64,000 nucleotides of DNA from Chalciporus piperatus (taxonomy: Eukaryota; Basidiomycota; Agaricomycetes; Boletales; Boletaceae), in NCBI GenBank assembly GCA_038093975.1, contig JBBPTG010000107.1, forward strand, positions 1 to 64,000, given 5' to 3'. Both the position numbers and the translations under genes were made by a program. The notes under the pieces were generated by a model. That model made no database searches and was not told where the DNA came from. It saw only the letters and a program-made list of their open reading frames with translations. Shown here in pieces: positions 32,183 to 43,927 of this stretch (its first letter is position 1; every line of letters starts with the position of its first letter).

Positions 32183-33920
32183 TCAGTAACCGTAAGGCTG
32201 GGGGGCCTCAGGGAGAGCGTCATCACGGAACTTGTCAGTGAAAAGGTGCTCGAAGGTGGCAGCGTCGGCAACACGGGGAGTAAGAGGGGTGCCGTCGTCA
32301 AGGTTCCAGAGCTGCGAGGTGGCCCGGGTGTGTCAGCATCATCGTGTTGAACTCGGTATGAAAACGATTTACCTTGCTGATGAAAGCCGGAAGAGAGGAG
32401 TGACTGTAGTACTTGCCGTTGTTCTTTTTTGGCTGGGACTCGAGCGCACCCTTTTCAAGCCAAGGGGAGATGAGGATAGTTGGGACACTGAATGTATGGC
32501 CAAGGGGTCAGAACCTCGAGAAATGAATAGGCAGGGAAAGCATCACGCACCGAATACCAAGACGGTCGAAGTTGAAGGTGTAGTTCTTGCCGTCCGATGC
32601 AACCTCGGTGTAGGTCAGGTTGTCACCAGGGGGGACACCGACCAGGGGAGCAACGTGGTCAGCGAATCCCTGTGTCAGATTTGAGCCTCTGAACTTCATG
32701 GATAGAGGATTCACGTACACCATGCTCGTCAAAGGTGAAGATGAAAAGGGTCTCGTTCCACTGGGGGGAAGTGCGGACAGCGTCGTAGATACCCTTGACC
32801 CAGGCCTCACCCATGTTGATCGGGCTAGGGGGGTGCATCGAGTCATAGCTGCAGCACTTTACAAACCTATCAGCAATATTCCAAGGATAAAACGGGGGGC
32901 CTGGCGTACCTCGGGGTTGATGTAGGTGAACTGAGGGAGGGTTCCGGCCTTGGCATCAGCGTAGAACTGAGCAATTGGCACGACGTTAGTCTTCGACCTT
33001 CCAGAGGTGTTGGTCCAGGTGTAGAAGTCAGCGTCAGGGTTGAAGCTGGAGTTGTAGTAGTTGATCCAGGTGACGTTGTTCTCGTCGAGCTGCTGGAAGA
33101 TAGAACGCTGAGGAAGCCCAAAGATGTTGAACGAGTTGTCGTTCTTTCCGTGGCCATACGAAGTACCCGAGGTGAAGTAGGCACTATATCGAGCCACCGA
33201 GATAAAAAAATATAGTCATACAGAGTGAGCTGGTGGACATACCGGTTAGGGTTGGTGGGGCCAGGAACATCGGCGTGCCATTTGTCGAACAAGACGTAGT
33301 TCTCGGCGAGGGTACGCATGACAGGAATCAACTCCTCGGAGTAGTAGTTGATGGATTCCGAAGCACGGGTGACGTTGTAATCCTTGAAGGTCACTTCTTG
33401 CGTGACGACGAAGCCAAGCATGTTCTCCATCTTCTGGACCTTTTGTGGGTTGCCAGTTTCGTCGGGGTGGTACTCGTTGAACACCTCGTAGGTGACACCA
33501 GAGAGCGTGTGGTTGGGGTCGTCGGGGGAGACGTTGTTTGCGATGGGCGCAGCGCAAACCTCAACGGTTGCAGTCGTACTGGTGTTTGCCTAGCAGAGCA
33601 CTAAGCATTGTACACGGCATATAGAGTAACGAAACCTACAGGGTTGCAGTACTTGCCCTTCAAGTTACGGAGGTTGTCGATGTCCTTGCGGTAAGAGAGA
33701 TCACCGAACATGGTGTCGAACGACCTGAAGAGAATTGCGCTTAATGGCAGTGCATCACGTTCTCGAAGGTAGCTCACCTGTTTTCCTGCATGAGCACGAC
33801 GATGTTCTTGATGCGATCCTGCCAGTTAGATCCACCATGTCCATGTCCATGTCCATGATCATTGGCAGGTGCCGCAATGGTGCTGGCGGCCAAAGCGAGG
33901 GTAGTAAGAGCACCGAGCAT
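32183..33920 (-). CDS. Secreted phosphoesterase, copy 2 (inverted paralogue)
   Basis: Same eight-exon structure as copy 1: coordinates mirror it exactly (copy 2 position = 50142 minus copy 1 position) where I checked exon borders. It predicts 449 aa with the same signal peptide, the HGHGHGHGG repeat and the same catalytic segments. Differences are few: DNSFNIFGLP for DASFGVFGLP, and ANTSTTATVEV for ANISATTTTQV after the second intron. The final residues are PQPYGY. Start ATG at 33920 and stop at 32183-32185. No lesion was found, so both copies look functional. Divergence is highest in introns and surface-like segments. Confidence 0.9.
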
Positions 33921-33969
33921 TGTTCAGAATCTGAGCGTTGACTGGAGAGTGTTGCATTCTTGCCCCCAG

Positions 33970-33977
33970 CTTTTATA
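33970..33977 (-). promoter_or_regulatory. TATA box of phosphoesterase copy 2
   Basis: Minus-strand TATAAAAG in the same setting and at the same distance from the ATG as in copy 1, so the promoter core was duplicated with the gene and kept. Confidence 0.7.
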
Positions 33978-34135
33978 CTTGGCCTGGACATCCCGAGAGA
34001 AAGCGCACCGCGCGCCCTAGGTCAAACGTTCACTGTGAATGCCCAATAGTTTGTCTGTCTTTTTTCGGGTGCTCGACATTTAGAAAGACATCTATTAGCC
34101 GGCGACTGTACCTTCCAAATCTGTCAAGGGAGCTG

Positions 34136-34702
34136 TATAACGTGACTAGCGAATCCCGTGGAATATGGTCCATGGGTCTCTCGAGTGTTAAAAATTATGA
34201 ATCTTGGCTGGCCAAGACGTACCCGCTGAGTGCATACCATGTGGTGTTGAACATGAGCTTGCCGTTAGTAGAGCCAGAGGTAGCAGTTTAGTCCCATGGA
34301 AGAGGTCAGAAGTCCTCACGTCACACAGACCGGAACCAATTCGAAGCGCCAATGGGATCCATTCGGTGCTGACTCTGCTGAGCACTGAGCCAGTCAACTT
34401 GAATAGAACACGTTTGATTGGTCACCATAGAGACTTAGAGGTCATGGAGCTCCTGTCCTCTCCGTCCTCACACGAACGTGATCCCTGTCTCGGATCTTTC
34501 GGATATTGAATACAATGATAGAGTTGTCGCGGTTTCACTCCGAACCAAGACCAAGTAACGGGACAGAGCTCAGTCATGAAGCACGATTTTTCGGGAGAAC
34601 AGGTCGACACATTAGTTAGACCTATAGGGCGGGTGCGTAAACATGTTTGTAGAGGGCAGGAGGCTACAGAGAGGTATCTACGCACGTATGTTGAGGCAAG
34701 CA
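34136..34702. other. Intergenic beyond the inverted arm
   Basis: No gene supported. Homology to the first phosphoesterase locus ends near 34135, and the next repeated piece (34703) is in the opposite relative orientation. Confidence 0.45.
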
Positions 34703-34840
34703 GTGAAACTACCGGGGCCGCCGGACTGCCGCAGCTATTTTAGGTTGCCAACTGTCACCCGAGTCCCTCTTCAAACAGTGACTGCGTCATCACCGACTTG
34801 CAGCAACGTTCCATGGTCGCCAAGGCTGACTGCGAAACGT
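34703..34840 (+). repeat. Dispersed repeat, copy 2
   Basis: Similar to 15858-15990 on the same strand, although the neighbouring phosphoesterase copies are on opposite strands. It starts at GTGAAACTACCGGGGCCGCC and ends near CCATGGTCGCCA. Confidence 0.7.
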
Positions 34841-35789
34841 GGGCTGCCATCCGAAGAGATCGATGAGGATCGATGAGTAGTAGTGTACTGGAGGCTGACT
34901 TGTCGTCTCGAGTTCTCCATCCTCAGAATTGATTCGAAAGAATCCACCTCGATTTCCAGGCAACGGAAACATGCCGCATGGATAAATCGTGTTCCGAATG
35001 ACTTCCCGCTACATATAACGACTCGACTCGACTCTTGTTCAGAGATGGTATGATCCACGCAATGATCGTCGCAATCCGATCTTTGCTATGCTGCATACTC
35101 GTGAGTTTACCCCTTGGTTGTAGTTCATTTCCTCAGGCGCTCTGTGCGGTGAGGACTCATCACGGGTACTAGGAGCTCGTCCACGAAAACCTTTGCAGTC
35201 TGTGATTGCTACTAGACCCTGTTGCTGTTGAACTGCTGGCAGCAAGTGGGCCCTCTTCGTGTAAGGAGTTTTGCATAATATCCATCAATTTTCCAACGTC
35301 GCGCAGGGCCCGTATGATCTAGAGCGCCGTTTTTTCAACTCTTTCAGTGCGGAAATCGGGGGACTTTTTCATCTTTCTCCTTCTCTGCGTGGTTGGTGCC
35401 AGCGTCGCAACAGTAAGTGTTCGTCCCCCTTAGAGGTTGAGTCGCCCATTTGACTTACTCTCGATTTATAGCACACCATCAACACACCAGAAGCGAAGGC
35501 AGCTGGGTGTATCTTACCTGAATGGTGCTTGTAAGTGAATACGGGCGGAGTGCGTCAGTATGGCGAGATGAAGCTCAATAACGGGACAAGGGAAAGGCTT
35601 GACAACGTTGTAACTTGCTTGCCTGTTGGCTCACACGAGGATTACACAGCCCGATTTTCGTCACGAAATCGGACTTCTAAGAACAATCTAAAAACGAGGC
35701 GTCCCTCATTGGTGGTGGCCCGGAAACGGCCTAGGTACGTGCAAATCCCGAATCCCAGCGCATGATGAAGTACGTGCAGGCAAGTGATC
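34841..35789. other. Intergenic, no supported gene
   Basis: Short open frames only. A hydrophobic stretch starting at an ATG near 35049 (MIHAMIVAIRSLLCCILV) looks like a signal peptide but soon ends. I see nothing else. Confidence 0.4.
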
Positions 35790-36238
35790 AAAATCGAAAG
35801 CCACTACGAGGGTCGTTTTGATGTGCCGGCGGCAATTCTGCCCAATCTTTGCTCGTTTGAATTCATGCCACACGCGCTCGACGGTCGGGCCATCTTCCAA
35901 GTCGCTTCATTACACCGTCAAACCATGTGGAACTATCTGGCCATCCAAGGTTGACAAGAGCATTCAGTCCGCCCTTCATTTGTTCCAGGGCCCCTCCATA
36001 CCGAGATACAAGTATCATGCGATCGAGGCATCGATATCAATCGGAGGCGCCTCAGCAGCCACTCGGAGAAAGCTGCTTGGAGATCGTCAAGAGCCTCGTC
36101 GATCACGGATGCGATCCCAGTGCATGCGATTTTGATGGTCATTCAGCCATCGACGCCGCAATGAGCTGTGAACACCCGAAGTTGGTCGTTAAATATCTGC
36201 TCTCGCTGAGCGTACCGTCCCATGGACGATTCGTTTGA
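35790..36238 (+). pseudogene. Ankyrin-repeat gene fragment (possible)
   Basis: The frame ending at 36238 contains CLEIVKSLVDHGCDPSACD followed by GHSAIDAAMSCEHPKLVVKYLLS. That fits two ankyrin helices and a hairpin of the GHSAIDxA type. An upstream stretch (GRFDVPAAILPNLCSFEF, near 35810-35870, to a stop near 35955) is in another frame and could be a previous exon. No complete gene with start and consistent introns could be built, so this may be the 3' end of a gene or a relic. Confidence 0.35.
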
Positions 36239-36638
36239 CTGGTTTATGCTGTTGTTCGTTAGTGCTCTCTCAGGTTGGTGCGAGTAGGAATCGGGGCTCA
36301 CACTCGTGCTCCAGTGGTAGAACACTATGACATGCTCGTAATCGCGTTTCTTGGATTGAATAGTCACTCCGAATGTGCAAAAACCCAAACGATCGATTGT
36401 GGTTGATATAAGTAGATGAATGCTTAAGGAGTACACGATGCGCCATAGCGAATGCTAAAAAGAAAAACTGTCACAGCCGAACGAACAAACGAGAGCGTTT
36501 CGAAAAAAAAAGGGCGTGTCTAAGCTAAGCCAACAGAGGTTAATGCAATGATTCATATCATGCATCGTCGGTTCCCACCTGAGAGAATGATCAATGAGAC
36601 CTGCTTGATCGTGGGTGGGCCTTGATGAGACCAACTCG
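36239..36638. other. Intergenic, no supported gene
   Basis: 400 bp between the ankyrin fragment and the 3' end of the minus-strand gene at 36639. It contains a run of nine A near 36506 and no coding signal. It should hold the terminator region of the minus-strand gene. Confidence 0.45.
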
Positions 36639-38834
36639 TCATCGTACCCCAACGCCAACGCTGTCACGGTGGTTGAGGACACCTGCACCCCCTCGTCCAC
36701 CGCTCGCAGCCCGTGCCCGTTTAAGCGCCGCCAACTCCGTCAGCAACCGCGCACGTTCATTCAACAGCGTGCTCGTTCGCGAGGTCGAGCCCGCTGGTGG
36801 TGACCTCCCACTCCCACTCCCGCTCCCACCCCTACTCGTCCCCATCTCCGTGGCATTTTGCAATGGAGCGTTCGTGGTCACCGCACGCTTGGACGACGAG
36901 GAAGACGACGATGTCGTGGGTTTGGACGGCACAGTTGTTGACGTTGGGTAGTATTGAGCGTCCGGCCTCGTCGACTCCATACGCTGTCCCCTCAGGCTCG
37001 AGCTCCCAGCACCATCATATCCACCGCGTAAACTCCCAGGCACCGAAAACGACGGTGGCGAAGGTGTATATGAGGGAGACCGTCTACGCCCCATGCTCGT
37101 CATAGGGTCCGTTCTCGATCCCGTCCCCTTCGCTGTCGTCTCGTACCTCTGCTTCGGTTGGGTTAGACTCTGAGGTTGATTCTGGGTGGTGTTTTGGAGT
37201 TGAGAACGCCGTGGCGGACGTGGTTTCGCAGGGGTACTCGTGTTAACCAACGTCGAGAATGAGACGTCGAATGGCGCCTCGTTCTCTGAGTCTTCGTGAT
37301 CTGGGTACGGATCGGGGTCGGGGTCAGAAACCGGTGATGGAGATCGGATCAATGGCCGTGGGGTGGATTTTGGGTGCTTGGAGGACGATGCGGAAGGGCG
37401 TGGTGGGGGAGCAAGAGGGGGTGAAGGCGATAGATGACGAGACCTTGGAACTGAAGTGGGATTTAGAGGGGATGAGACTTTCGTTCTGAGCATTGATTGG
37501 GAGCTGGAACTTGACTTTTGGTTCGAGTGAGGTGCGATGCCCGCATCCCATCCCTTGGACCTGTGCAATTGTAATTGTGAATATGATGGGGTTTGTGTTT
37601 GTGTTTGAGATGGTGGCTTCGAGGCTCCGTTTAGGGAACGTGAGCGCGATTGAAAACGGGATGCGGCGAATTGACTCAGTTCAGCTGCATTATCGACTTG
37701 GTCTATCCACCCTGTCAAACGGGTTCTTTGAGGGGTTGGTGTGGACGGGGCATATGGGTCGTTCTCCTGTTCCTCATCGTCATCGTCATCGAATCCACCC
37801 ACTGACGAGGTTGCGTCGTCCCCTCGTGACGCAGACGGATCAAAATGAGAGGGTCCAGCGAGCGCACGAATGTACGACGGGTCATCAAGTTCGTGGATAC
37901 ACCGTGGGTGGAACGTCGGTGGGAGATCGTCATCCTCTTCTGCATCCTCCATGAGTTGACGGCCGCCGTAGGATTGAATCGTGTCGTGTGAGACGTCGTC
38001 GTATTCATCTACATCGTTGTAGACACTCGTCCGAGAGGATACGCTGCGAGCACGGATGGAGAGCTCTGTTCCACTTGTGGCCGAGAGAGAGATCGAGTGT
38101 TCGGGAGAGTGGACTAGGGGGTGGCGGGGAACGTCTGTGATATCCGAGTACGCGGAGAAATCCGCATCTGCTTCGTTGTGAATGACATCATCTAATGAAG
38201 GAGAGGGTACACGCTGTTGTGGGATCGCACGCGTTGGCTGTGCGGGAGACGGTCGAAGTAGAAGGGAACTCGAGAAGTCGGCTGTTTCCCCCTCATCGTC
38301 GCCATACGAGTGGTGATTCGAGTAGAGTGAGCGTGGTTGGGAAGAACGACTTGATGATTTGATACGAGGCAGCACGCCTTTTCTGCGCGCTAGCCAGCAG
38401 AGAAGTTCGCCCACGAATACGGTCTCGTCCCAGCCACCGTCGGCAAGTTTCTCGGGATCAACTTCACCAAGACCGATCTCGTCGACCCATCCGTCTACGC
38501 TAACACCACCAGCGCCACCGAACACCGAGTCATCCGCGTTCGAAGCAGGGTCGGTCGAATGGTCTGCCTCCGTTCCACCACGGAGGACATCACATTCCAA
38601 CACGCCGAGTAGGACAAGCATAGCACGCGACTGGGCATCTCTTGTACGAGACTGTCTCACTGTCTGAGTAATTGGTAAGCGGGCACTGATGAGGGACTCG
38701 AAGACGGCAAGGAGAAGGGAGGGGGTGAGGTCGGTTGGGTTGTCGATGGTGAAGGGTAGGTTGAGGGTATTAAGGAGGGCATTTATGGACGGGAGAAAGG
38801 GGGGTGGGAGTGGACGGGATGAGAGCGTTGACAT
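36639..38834 (-). CDS. Hypothetical coiled-coil protein with DUF5745-like N-terminus
   Basis: Single-exon 731-aa frame from ATG at 38834. Residues 1-100 form a compact helical, leucine-rich domain (INALLNTLNLPFTI, LLLAVFESLISARLPI, AMLVLLGVLECDVLRGG) that resembles the calponin-homology-like DUF5745 domain of fungal proteins, from memory only. A long low-complexity middle rich in Ser, Pro, Asp and Arg follows, with acidic tracts near 315-340 and 515-530. A short C-terminal coiled coil (NERARLLTELAALKRARAA) ends the protein. This layout suggests a cytoskeletal or spindle-pole scaffold, but the function is unknown. It shares a 348-bp intergenic region with the divergent peroxin gene. Confidence 0.8.
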   Translation of the reverse strand: MSTLSSRPLPPPFLPSINALLNTLNLPFTIDNPTDLTPSLLLAVFESLISARLPITQTVRQSRTRDAQSRAMLVLLGVLECDVLRGGTEADHSTDPASNADDSVFGGAGGVSVDGWVDEIGLGEVDPEKLADGGWDETVFVGELLCWLARRKGVLPRIKSSSRSSQPRSLYSNHHSYGDDEGETADFSSSLLLRPSPAQPTRAIPQQRVPSPSLDDVIHNEADADFSAYSDITDVPRHPLVHSPEHSISLSATSGTELSIRARSVSSRTSVYNDVDEYDDVSHDTIQSYGGRQLMEDAEEDDDLPPTFHPRCIHELDDPSYIRALAGPSHFDPSASRGDDATSSVGGFDDDDDEEQENDPYAPSTPTPQRTRLTGWIDQVDNAAELSQFAASRFQSRSRSLNGASKPPSQTQTQTPSYSQLQLHRSKGWDAGIAPHSNQKSSSSSQSMLRTKVSSPLNPTSVPRSRHLSPSPPLAPPPRPSASSSKHPKSTPRPLIRSPSPVSDPDPDPYPDHEDSENEAPFDVSFSTLVNTSTPAKPRPPRRSQLQNTTQNQPQSLTQPKQRYETTAKGTGSRTDPMTSMGRRRSPSYTPSPPSFSVPGSLRGGYDGAGSSSLRGQRMESTRPDAQYYPTSTTVPSKPTTSSSSSSSKRAVTTNAPLQNATEMGTSRGGSGSGSGRSPPAGSTSRTSTLLNERARLLTELAALKRARAASGGRGGAGVLNHRDSVGVGVR

Positions 38835-39182
38835 CGTGCGACGCGACGTCGAAGTGTGGGTCGTCGTCGTCGGCGATGGCGAGGCGCCTTAGATGGTGGC
38901 GGTGCAAGCGAATTGCTGATGTAAACTTGATGACGTGATGGTAGACCTCGGAGTACACATGATGAGATCCAACTCGATATGCGGGGTTTGGGTGGTCATC
39001 GACGACGACGATCAAGTCCAGAGAAGAGCATCAACGAACACCGGAATACTTGAGAAACTTGGACGGACACACGTCTTTGTGGTGTGTTATCCAAGGGTTA
39101 TCTGATACGTGCGTTGCATGTGATTGACGGAAATAGTCTGCAGCCCAAAGGAGCACTCGACCTCTGCTCGCTGTTGTCGACG
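38835..39182. promoter_or_regulatory. Bidirectional promoter region
   Basis: 348 bp between divergent start codons (minus gene at 38834, plus gene at 39183). It must hold both promoters. No TATA box was seen. A repeated GACGACGACG stretch lies near 39000. Confidence 0.5.
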
Positions 39183-41429
39183 ATGGCGACGTTCGAATAC
39201 GTCGAGATCCCCAACGACGCGATACGACTGAAATACAACACACAGACCATCGAACCAGCGACGAAGATATTCACTTCTTTACCAGAAACTTGTTCGTGGC
39301 GCGTACAACAGAACACGACGACGACCGCGCAAAGCAATGTCATGTCGCCTGCAAAGTCTGCCCTCTCGCTCGTCCCGCAGCTCCTCCTTTCCTCGTCTCT
39401 GCCTTCGTCCGGAACGACACCCATGTCTCTTCCCACCGCCAGTATCATCTCCTCCGCTATCGCCACCCCAAGTCCTCGAGCACCCGTCCATTCTCTGCTT
39501 AGCACACGAGACTCACTCTCCCTCCCAATTATGACAACAAACTTTCGCCGTTTTGTGTCAAAAGTGGGCCCCATATTTTGGCTTCAAGACCGTGTAGAGG
39601 AAATCATTCTCTGGAAAAAAGGATGGAAACGTACGACCATGTGGTTGGCCGTCTACGGCTTTTTCTGTCCGTCTCAATCTTTTCCTTCTTCGTGCGCGCA
39701 CCGACCTTGGTATAGGTTATTTCCCGAGAATGACTTTGTTGATTCCACACGTCATATTGTTGGCCGTGATGCTATCTTGTTACCCCGATCCGGGCGCTCC
39801 TACAGTACCGATAAATGTTGGCGAAGGGACCGCTGACTGGCAAGCCAACATCCAAGCGATCCAGAACCTCATGGGTGCCCTGTAAGTACATTTGAACGCG
39901 CATATATGGTCGATATGCGCGCATATACTCATAAATGTTGTATAGGGCGGACCTGCATGACGCTGTGGTCCCGCTACTATCCATGCTCGCGCCTCCCCAG
40001 TCGGCGCGTAACCCATCTCCTGTAAAACCATCCTCCAGGTTCTCCATGGGATCTCCAACATCACCAACTCCCACCTCCAACCCATCACACGACCCTATAT
40101 CCCCCACCCATTGTACCACAAAACCACGATCATCCCCAACCGCTACACAACCCCATCACCCCCTCCTAATCATCACCCTCTTATCCTTCCTCCTCCTCCT
40201 TCCCGTTCTCATGGCTGACATCCTCCCACTCCGCCTCCTATTTTTCCTCGCAGGTGCAGGCAGCGTTGGGTGTCTCCATCCCCTCGTTAGGGGTCACCCT
40301 TCAGCGGCCCTCGTACACGCTCTTTCAGGTTCTGGATTATCTCTCCAACTCTCCGTGACGGTTCCCGGCATCCCCAGACCTAAACTATTCTACCTTCCCC
40401 GCTCACTAATGCCTTTCCAACCCCAAAATCACGACATATCACCAACGCCTCGACCTCCGCTTAGTCTACCCCGCACACTCACAATCACGCTTTCTCCACG
40501 CGATGCTTGGATGTTTTTCCGGCGTCTCGCTGACGATGATAGACTCGAAGACTCAGCATGGCGTGCACCACTCGCAGAAGTCGAGTTGTGGGAAAATGAG
40601 CGTTGGTGTCCAGATGGGGATCGGAAGCGACGCAAGTCGGTGGTCATGTTTGGGCGAGGAGACGGCGAGGAGGAGGACGGTATGGACGATGGAGCGTCAA
40701 CAACGAGTTCTGGTACTGCCACCTCCACGACAGCCACCGCGAATCCGACATCACCAGAGGCCAAGGGCGTGGAGAGATGTGATAAAGGTGTGTGGTCGAA
40801 GGCGAATCTGAGGCCGAACGAACGAGTTGGGTGGACGAGGGGTAGGGATGGATGGAGTGGTGTCGGTGGAGAAGTCAGGTACGTCCCGTTTTCTGTTTTC
40901 AAGTTTCCCCTGCAAGTTGCCTTGTTTCGTATGCTGGATGTATGCGCTTCGATCCAACATATTTTCCTTCTCTCTTTCTCGATAACAACTGACGTACTCT
41001 GCACAGCAGCAACCTCACGTTTTCGTTATCCCCTGGTTGGGCATTCGTCGAGACGGAGGGATGGCGTCCTGATTTGCGTGCTGTGTGGGCGATTGAAGAT
41101 GGTGGAGCTTCTGCGACGGCGGTGGGGGCTGACAGAGGTGAGCAGTGGATCGTTTGGGCTTCGTCATGCTGTTTAACGTCGCTCACCTATCTTTCCTATG
41201 TCCTCTGCTATCGATGCGTGTCGATCGCCGATCAATGATGGTTGTGTGCGCCGGAATCCGGAATCCGTTGGATATCTCATCAGACGGTTGGACGTACACG
41301 ACAGACACGTGGATACATCCCCGAGCAGAAGCAAGACCAGGCGATGGTTGGGTGACGCGTCGACGACGGTGGGTTCGGCGTGTCTATTGGAAGGGGCAGG
41401 ACGAGACTGGTACTGGGGATAAATGCTGA
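39183..41429 (+). CDS. Peroxisomal membrane peroxin, Pex30/Pex24-like (dysferlin domain)
   Basis: 619 aa from five exons: 39183-39666, 39716-39881, 39946-40878, 41007-41137, 41284-41429; phases agree. Such proteins sit in ER subdomains and peroxisomal membranes and control peroxisome number. The N-terminal half has the family segment NFRRFVSKVGPIF...VEEIILWKKGWKRTTMWLAVYGFF with a membrane hairpin (about 155-185), and a second hydrophobic pair near 275-330 (LLIITLLSFLLLLPVL). The C-terminus carries the dysferlin halves: GWAFVETEGWRPDLRAVW, then DGWTYTTDTW and DGWVTRRRRWVRRVY. An acidic, Ser/Thr-rich insert lies between the first half-domain and the rest. The 3' splice site at 41006 could be three bases later (CAGCAG), changing one residue. 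Confidence 0.9.
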
Positions 41430-41693
41430 ATGCTCCACTATCACCAACTCGAACGCGTCCATGGATGGGCGCATTTCTCCTGACATAGGCATCTCGCGGC
41501 TGACTGTGTTCCCACTCTGCATGTTTTGTGCATCGTATATTTTGCAATTAGCTTACGGGGAACAGAATGTGTTCTCGTGATCACTGTCTTGTGTTCGAAA
41601 GACGACTTAGGGGCTTGGGACTCGAATAGAGAAATAGGAGTGTCAAAGCTTGATGAATCGACTTCGACCTTCTCGTTCTCGCTTGCATTCGAC

Positions 41694-43328
41694 ATGCCAT
41701 CCAATCACAAATCTTTGCCAGACGAGATAATCCTCCACATACTATCTTTCGCCGGCCCTCTGGATGTCTTCAGTGCACGAGCGGTCAGCTCGGTCTTTCT
41801 CAATTGGATGAGCTCCACTCGCTAGCCTACTACATCGCACGACGTGCTTTCCAGGTTTCAAGGCAATGCCCCATGATCATGAACTCTGGAAGGATCTTTA
41901 CAGGAGCGCACAATTGCCTCGTGAACCTGGGCTGTACCCTTCGCAATCGACCCAATTTCTCGAGCATGCTCTCGTTCAATCTGCGCGACTGGCCCGAACC
42001 TGGACCACTGAGCCCTTCAAAGTAGCTTCACGCACAAACATTCCCACCACGAAATCGTGTTGGCTGGACTCATGCCCGACAATGGTTTTTGGCAGATGGG
42101 TGCTCACCTGCGAGTTGAGAAGGAAGATTGTGCTGTACGACATGGAGAACCGTGATGGTCGTGGAGCTCACCACCGTCAAGTGATATGGAAAAGGCCAGC
42201 CCAGCCCAAGAAGAAGGCAGGCTTTCCTCTCTTCCAAAAGAAAATAATAATTTTCTGTTGGAAAGCATGTTCTGTCACCTCAATCGAGGGGCAGTTCATT
42301 TATCTTCTAGTAGGTCAGGCGATGGAAAATGATGATGATGATGATGATGCAGGAAGATGGTATGTCTGCCAGTGGTACACCACTCTCAAGTCGCAAGAAT
42401 TGTACCTATCCATTTCGTAGGGATCTCTTGGAGTTTTGAGTGGATGAATCTGGTCAACCCATCTTTTGCAACTCTTTCAATGTCCCTCCTCCACATGAGC
42501 AGCACCTTTGAAACTTTCCTCTTCGACACAAAAACACGGATATTTTACAAATTCCCAAAGTTCACAACGAAGCTGGTAACTGACCACATAAAAAATCGAG
42601 AGATTACATCACCAGGCTCAAAGATATTATTTTGAGTTCGTGATCCTCACAAAGACTCATATCCTGCGTTTCGGCCATCTCAAATTTGACTCGAATCTCT
42701 CTCAAGCTTTCACTCTTCCTGCCAATCCAATCCCACTCTCTGATCGCACCTGTACATCTGTCTCACCCATGAGGGCCGCATGGGCAATACCTTTGTCGAG
42801 AACCTGTCCCTTATCCGTGATTCCATCATTGATCTGCTGACTGGATCGACTAGTATCAGGCTCTTATGGGGAAATCCCGAACAACATTATGAAACCTTTT
42901 GTGTCGACCTGACATTACCAAGGTTCTCTTCTGTCCTCCCAATGTCCATGGACACACACTGTGCCTTCACGGTTGACATTCGCGAGGTCGACACATCCAA
43001 CACTGGCACTCGATTCTTCAGACATCCTTCCACACGTATATTTGTCCAGGCCTCTGGTGAGGGACATGCCAGGGGGTGGTGCAAGATTCCCGATGCTTCA
43101 TATCACAAGTATTGTATTCTCAAATTCACGATCAATGCTACAAATGATGAATGCGTCTCGACTGTCAGCAAGCTTGTTCCAATGGAGGCTTGGATCAATG
43201 AATTCTTTCATCCGAGGACCCCCATACAATTTGATGGCGTGCAGGGGAAGATTTGTTATCAGCCGTGCAAGAGCGAGTCCGATCTCAACAATGCCAAGCT
43301 GCCGATCGTTGTCCTAGATGTGAAGTAG
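41694..43328 (+). pseudogene. F-box protein pseudogene, paralogue of the gene at 47250-48981
   Basis: Starts like a working gene: MPSNHKSLPDEIILHILSFA is an F-box, followed by ELWKDLYRSAQLPRE, FGRWVLTCE-, KIVLYDME- and, at the end, INEFFHPRTPIQFDGVQGKI. Compared with the intact paralogue it carries several lesions. The first splice junction has no phase-compatible sites. A TGA replaces an arginine codon near 42437 (LLEF-stop-VDE) and is followed by a frame change before FETFLFDTKTRIF. A further shift lies near 42745-42765 before RMGNTFVENL. A GAT microsatellite (42328-42347) lies in the coding part. It probably arose by duplication and decayed. Confidence 0.75.
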
Positions 43329-43439
43329 ACCGACATATGTGACTGTAATTCGTTGCCTATCGAAACCCTGGCCAGTCTTGGATGATGTCGAGGGCACCTT
43401 ACTCGTGTCGTCCACGGTTCCTAGTTTGAACTACGAGTC

Positions 43440-43650
43440 TACGACGATCATCTTGAGCATCTCGGTAGACGAAGGTTCGATTTCCTCAGGCTTACTCTCG
43501 TCATCAGATATCTCCTTGACATCGTCGGCATCGACAGTCCCTGGCTCTGCTTTCACTGCCACCCAAACCTCGACAATCCGAGTCTCAACTTCGTCGTCGT
43601 CCTCTTCCTCCTTCCCCGCGGATGCGAGTCGATGCCCACAGGGGATATCT
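43440..43650 (-). pseudogene. Fragment copied from the RecQ helicase gene tail
   Basis: On the minus strand this reads EEEDDDEVETRIVEVWVAV, then [18 protein letters not shown] and EPSSTEMLKMI. It parallels [32 protein letters not shown] and [11 protein letters not shown] of the RecQ C-terminal region at about 62850-63005. DNA similarity is also clear (the run GGAGATATCTGATGACGAGA is shared). No helicase domain is present. It is a roughly 200-bp inverted scrap directly after the F-box pseudogene. Confidence 0.8.
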
Positions 43651-43927
43651 GGGGCTGGATTGAACCTGACAACATTCAAGATAACTTACAACAAACGAGC
43701 AGCATCGAAGGAGGTATTAAATATTGCCTCCCGGTGGCTCCATTTGTTGGTCTCATAAACCAAGGTAAACCGAAACCTACGTTGAGCACAGTCTAAAACA
43801 GTCTAACGTTTTGAATTCAGGTGATGAAAAGCGAACCTGGCCACTCGGTCCAGGAATACACACACTCCGTTCATCTGTCTATATGCAATTCAGTGTTGTA
43901 CCCAAGAAATACACGGACAGATCAAGG

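Larger units (their letters stand above)
32010..34135 (-). repeat. Inverted segmental duplication, arm 2
   Basis: Minus-strand counterpart of 15990-18130. It includes the phosphoesterase, about 210 bp upstream of its ATG and about 170 bp downstream of its stop. Flanks are diverged by substitutions and small indels, more than the exons. Confidence 0.85.

Noticed and set aside
42328..42348. GAT repeat
   Set aside because: Simple microsatellite coding Asp residues inside the F-box pseudogene; no function implied.
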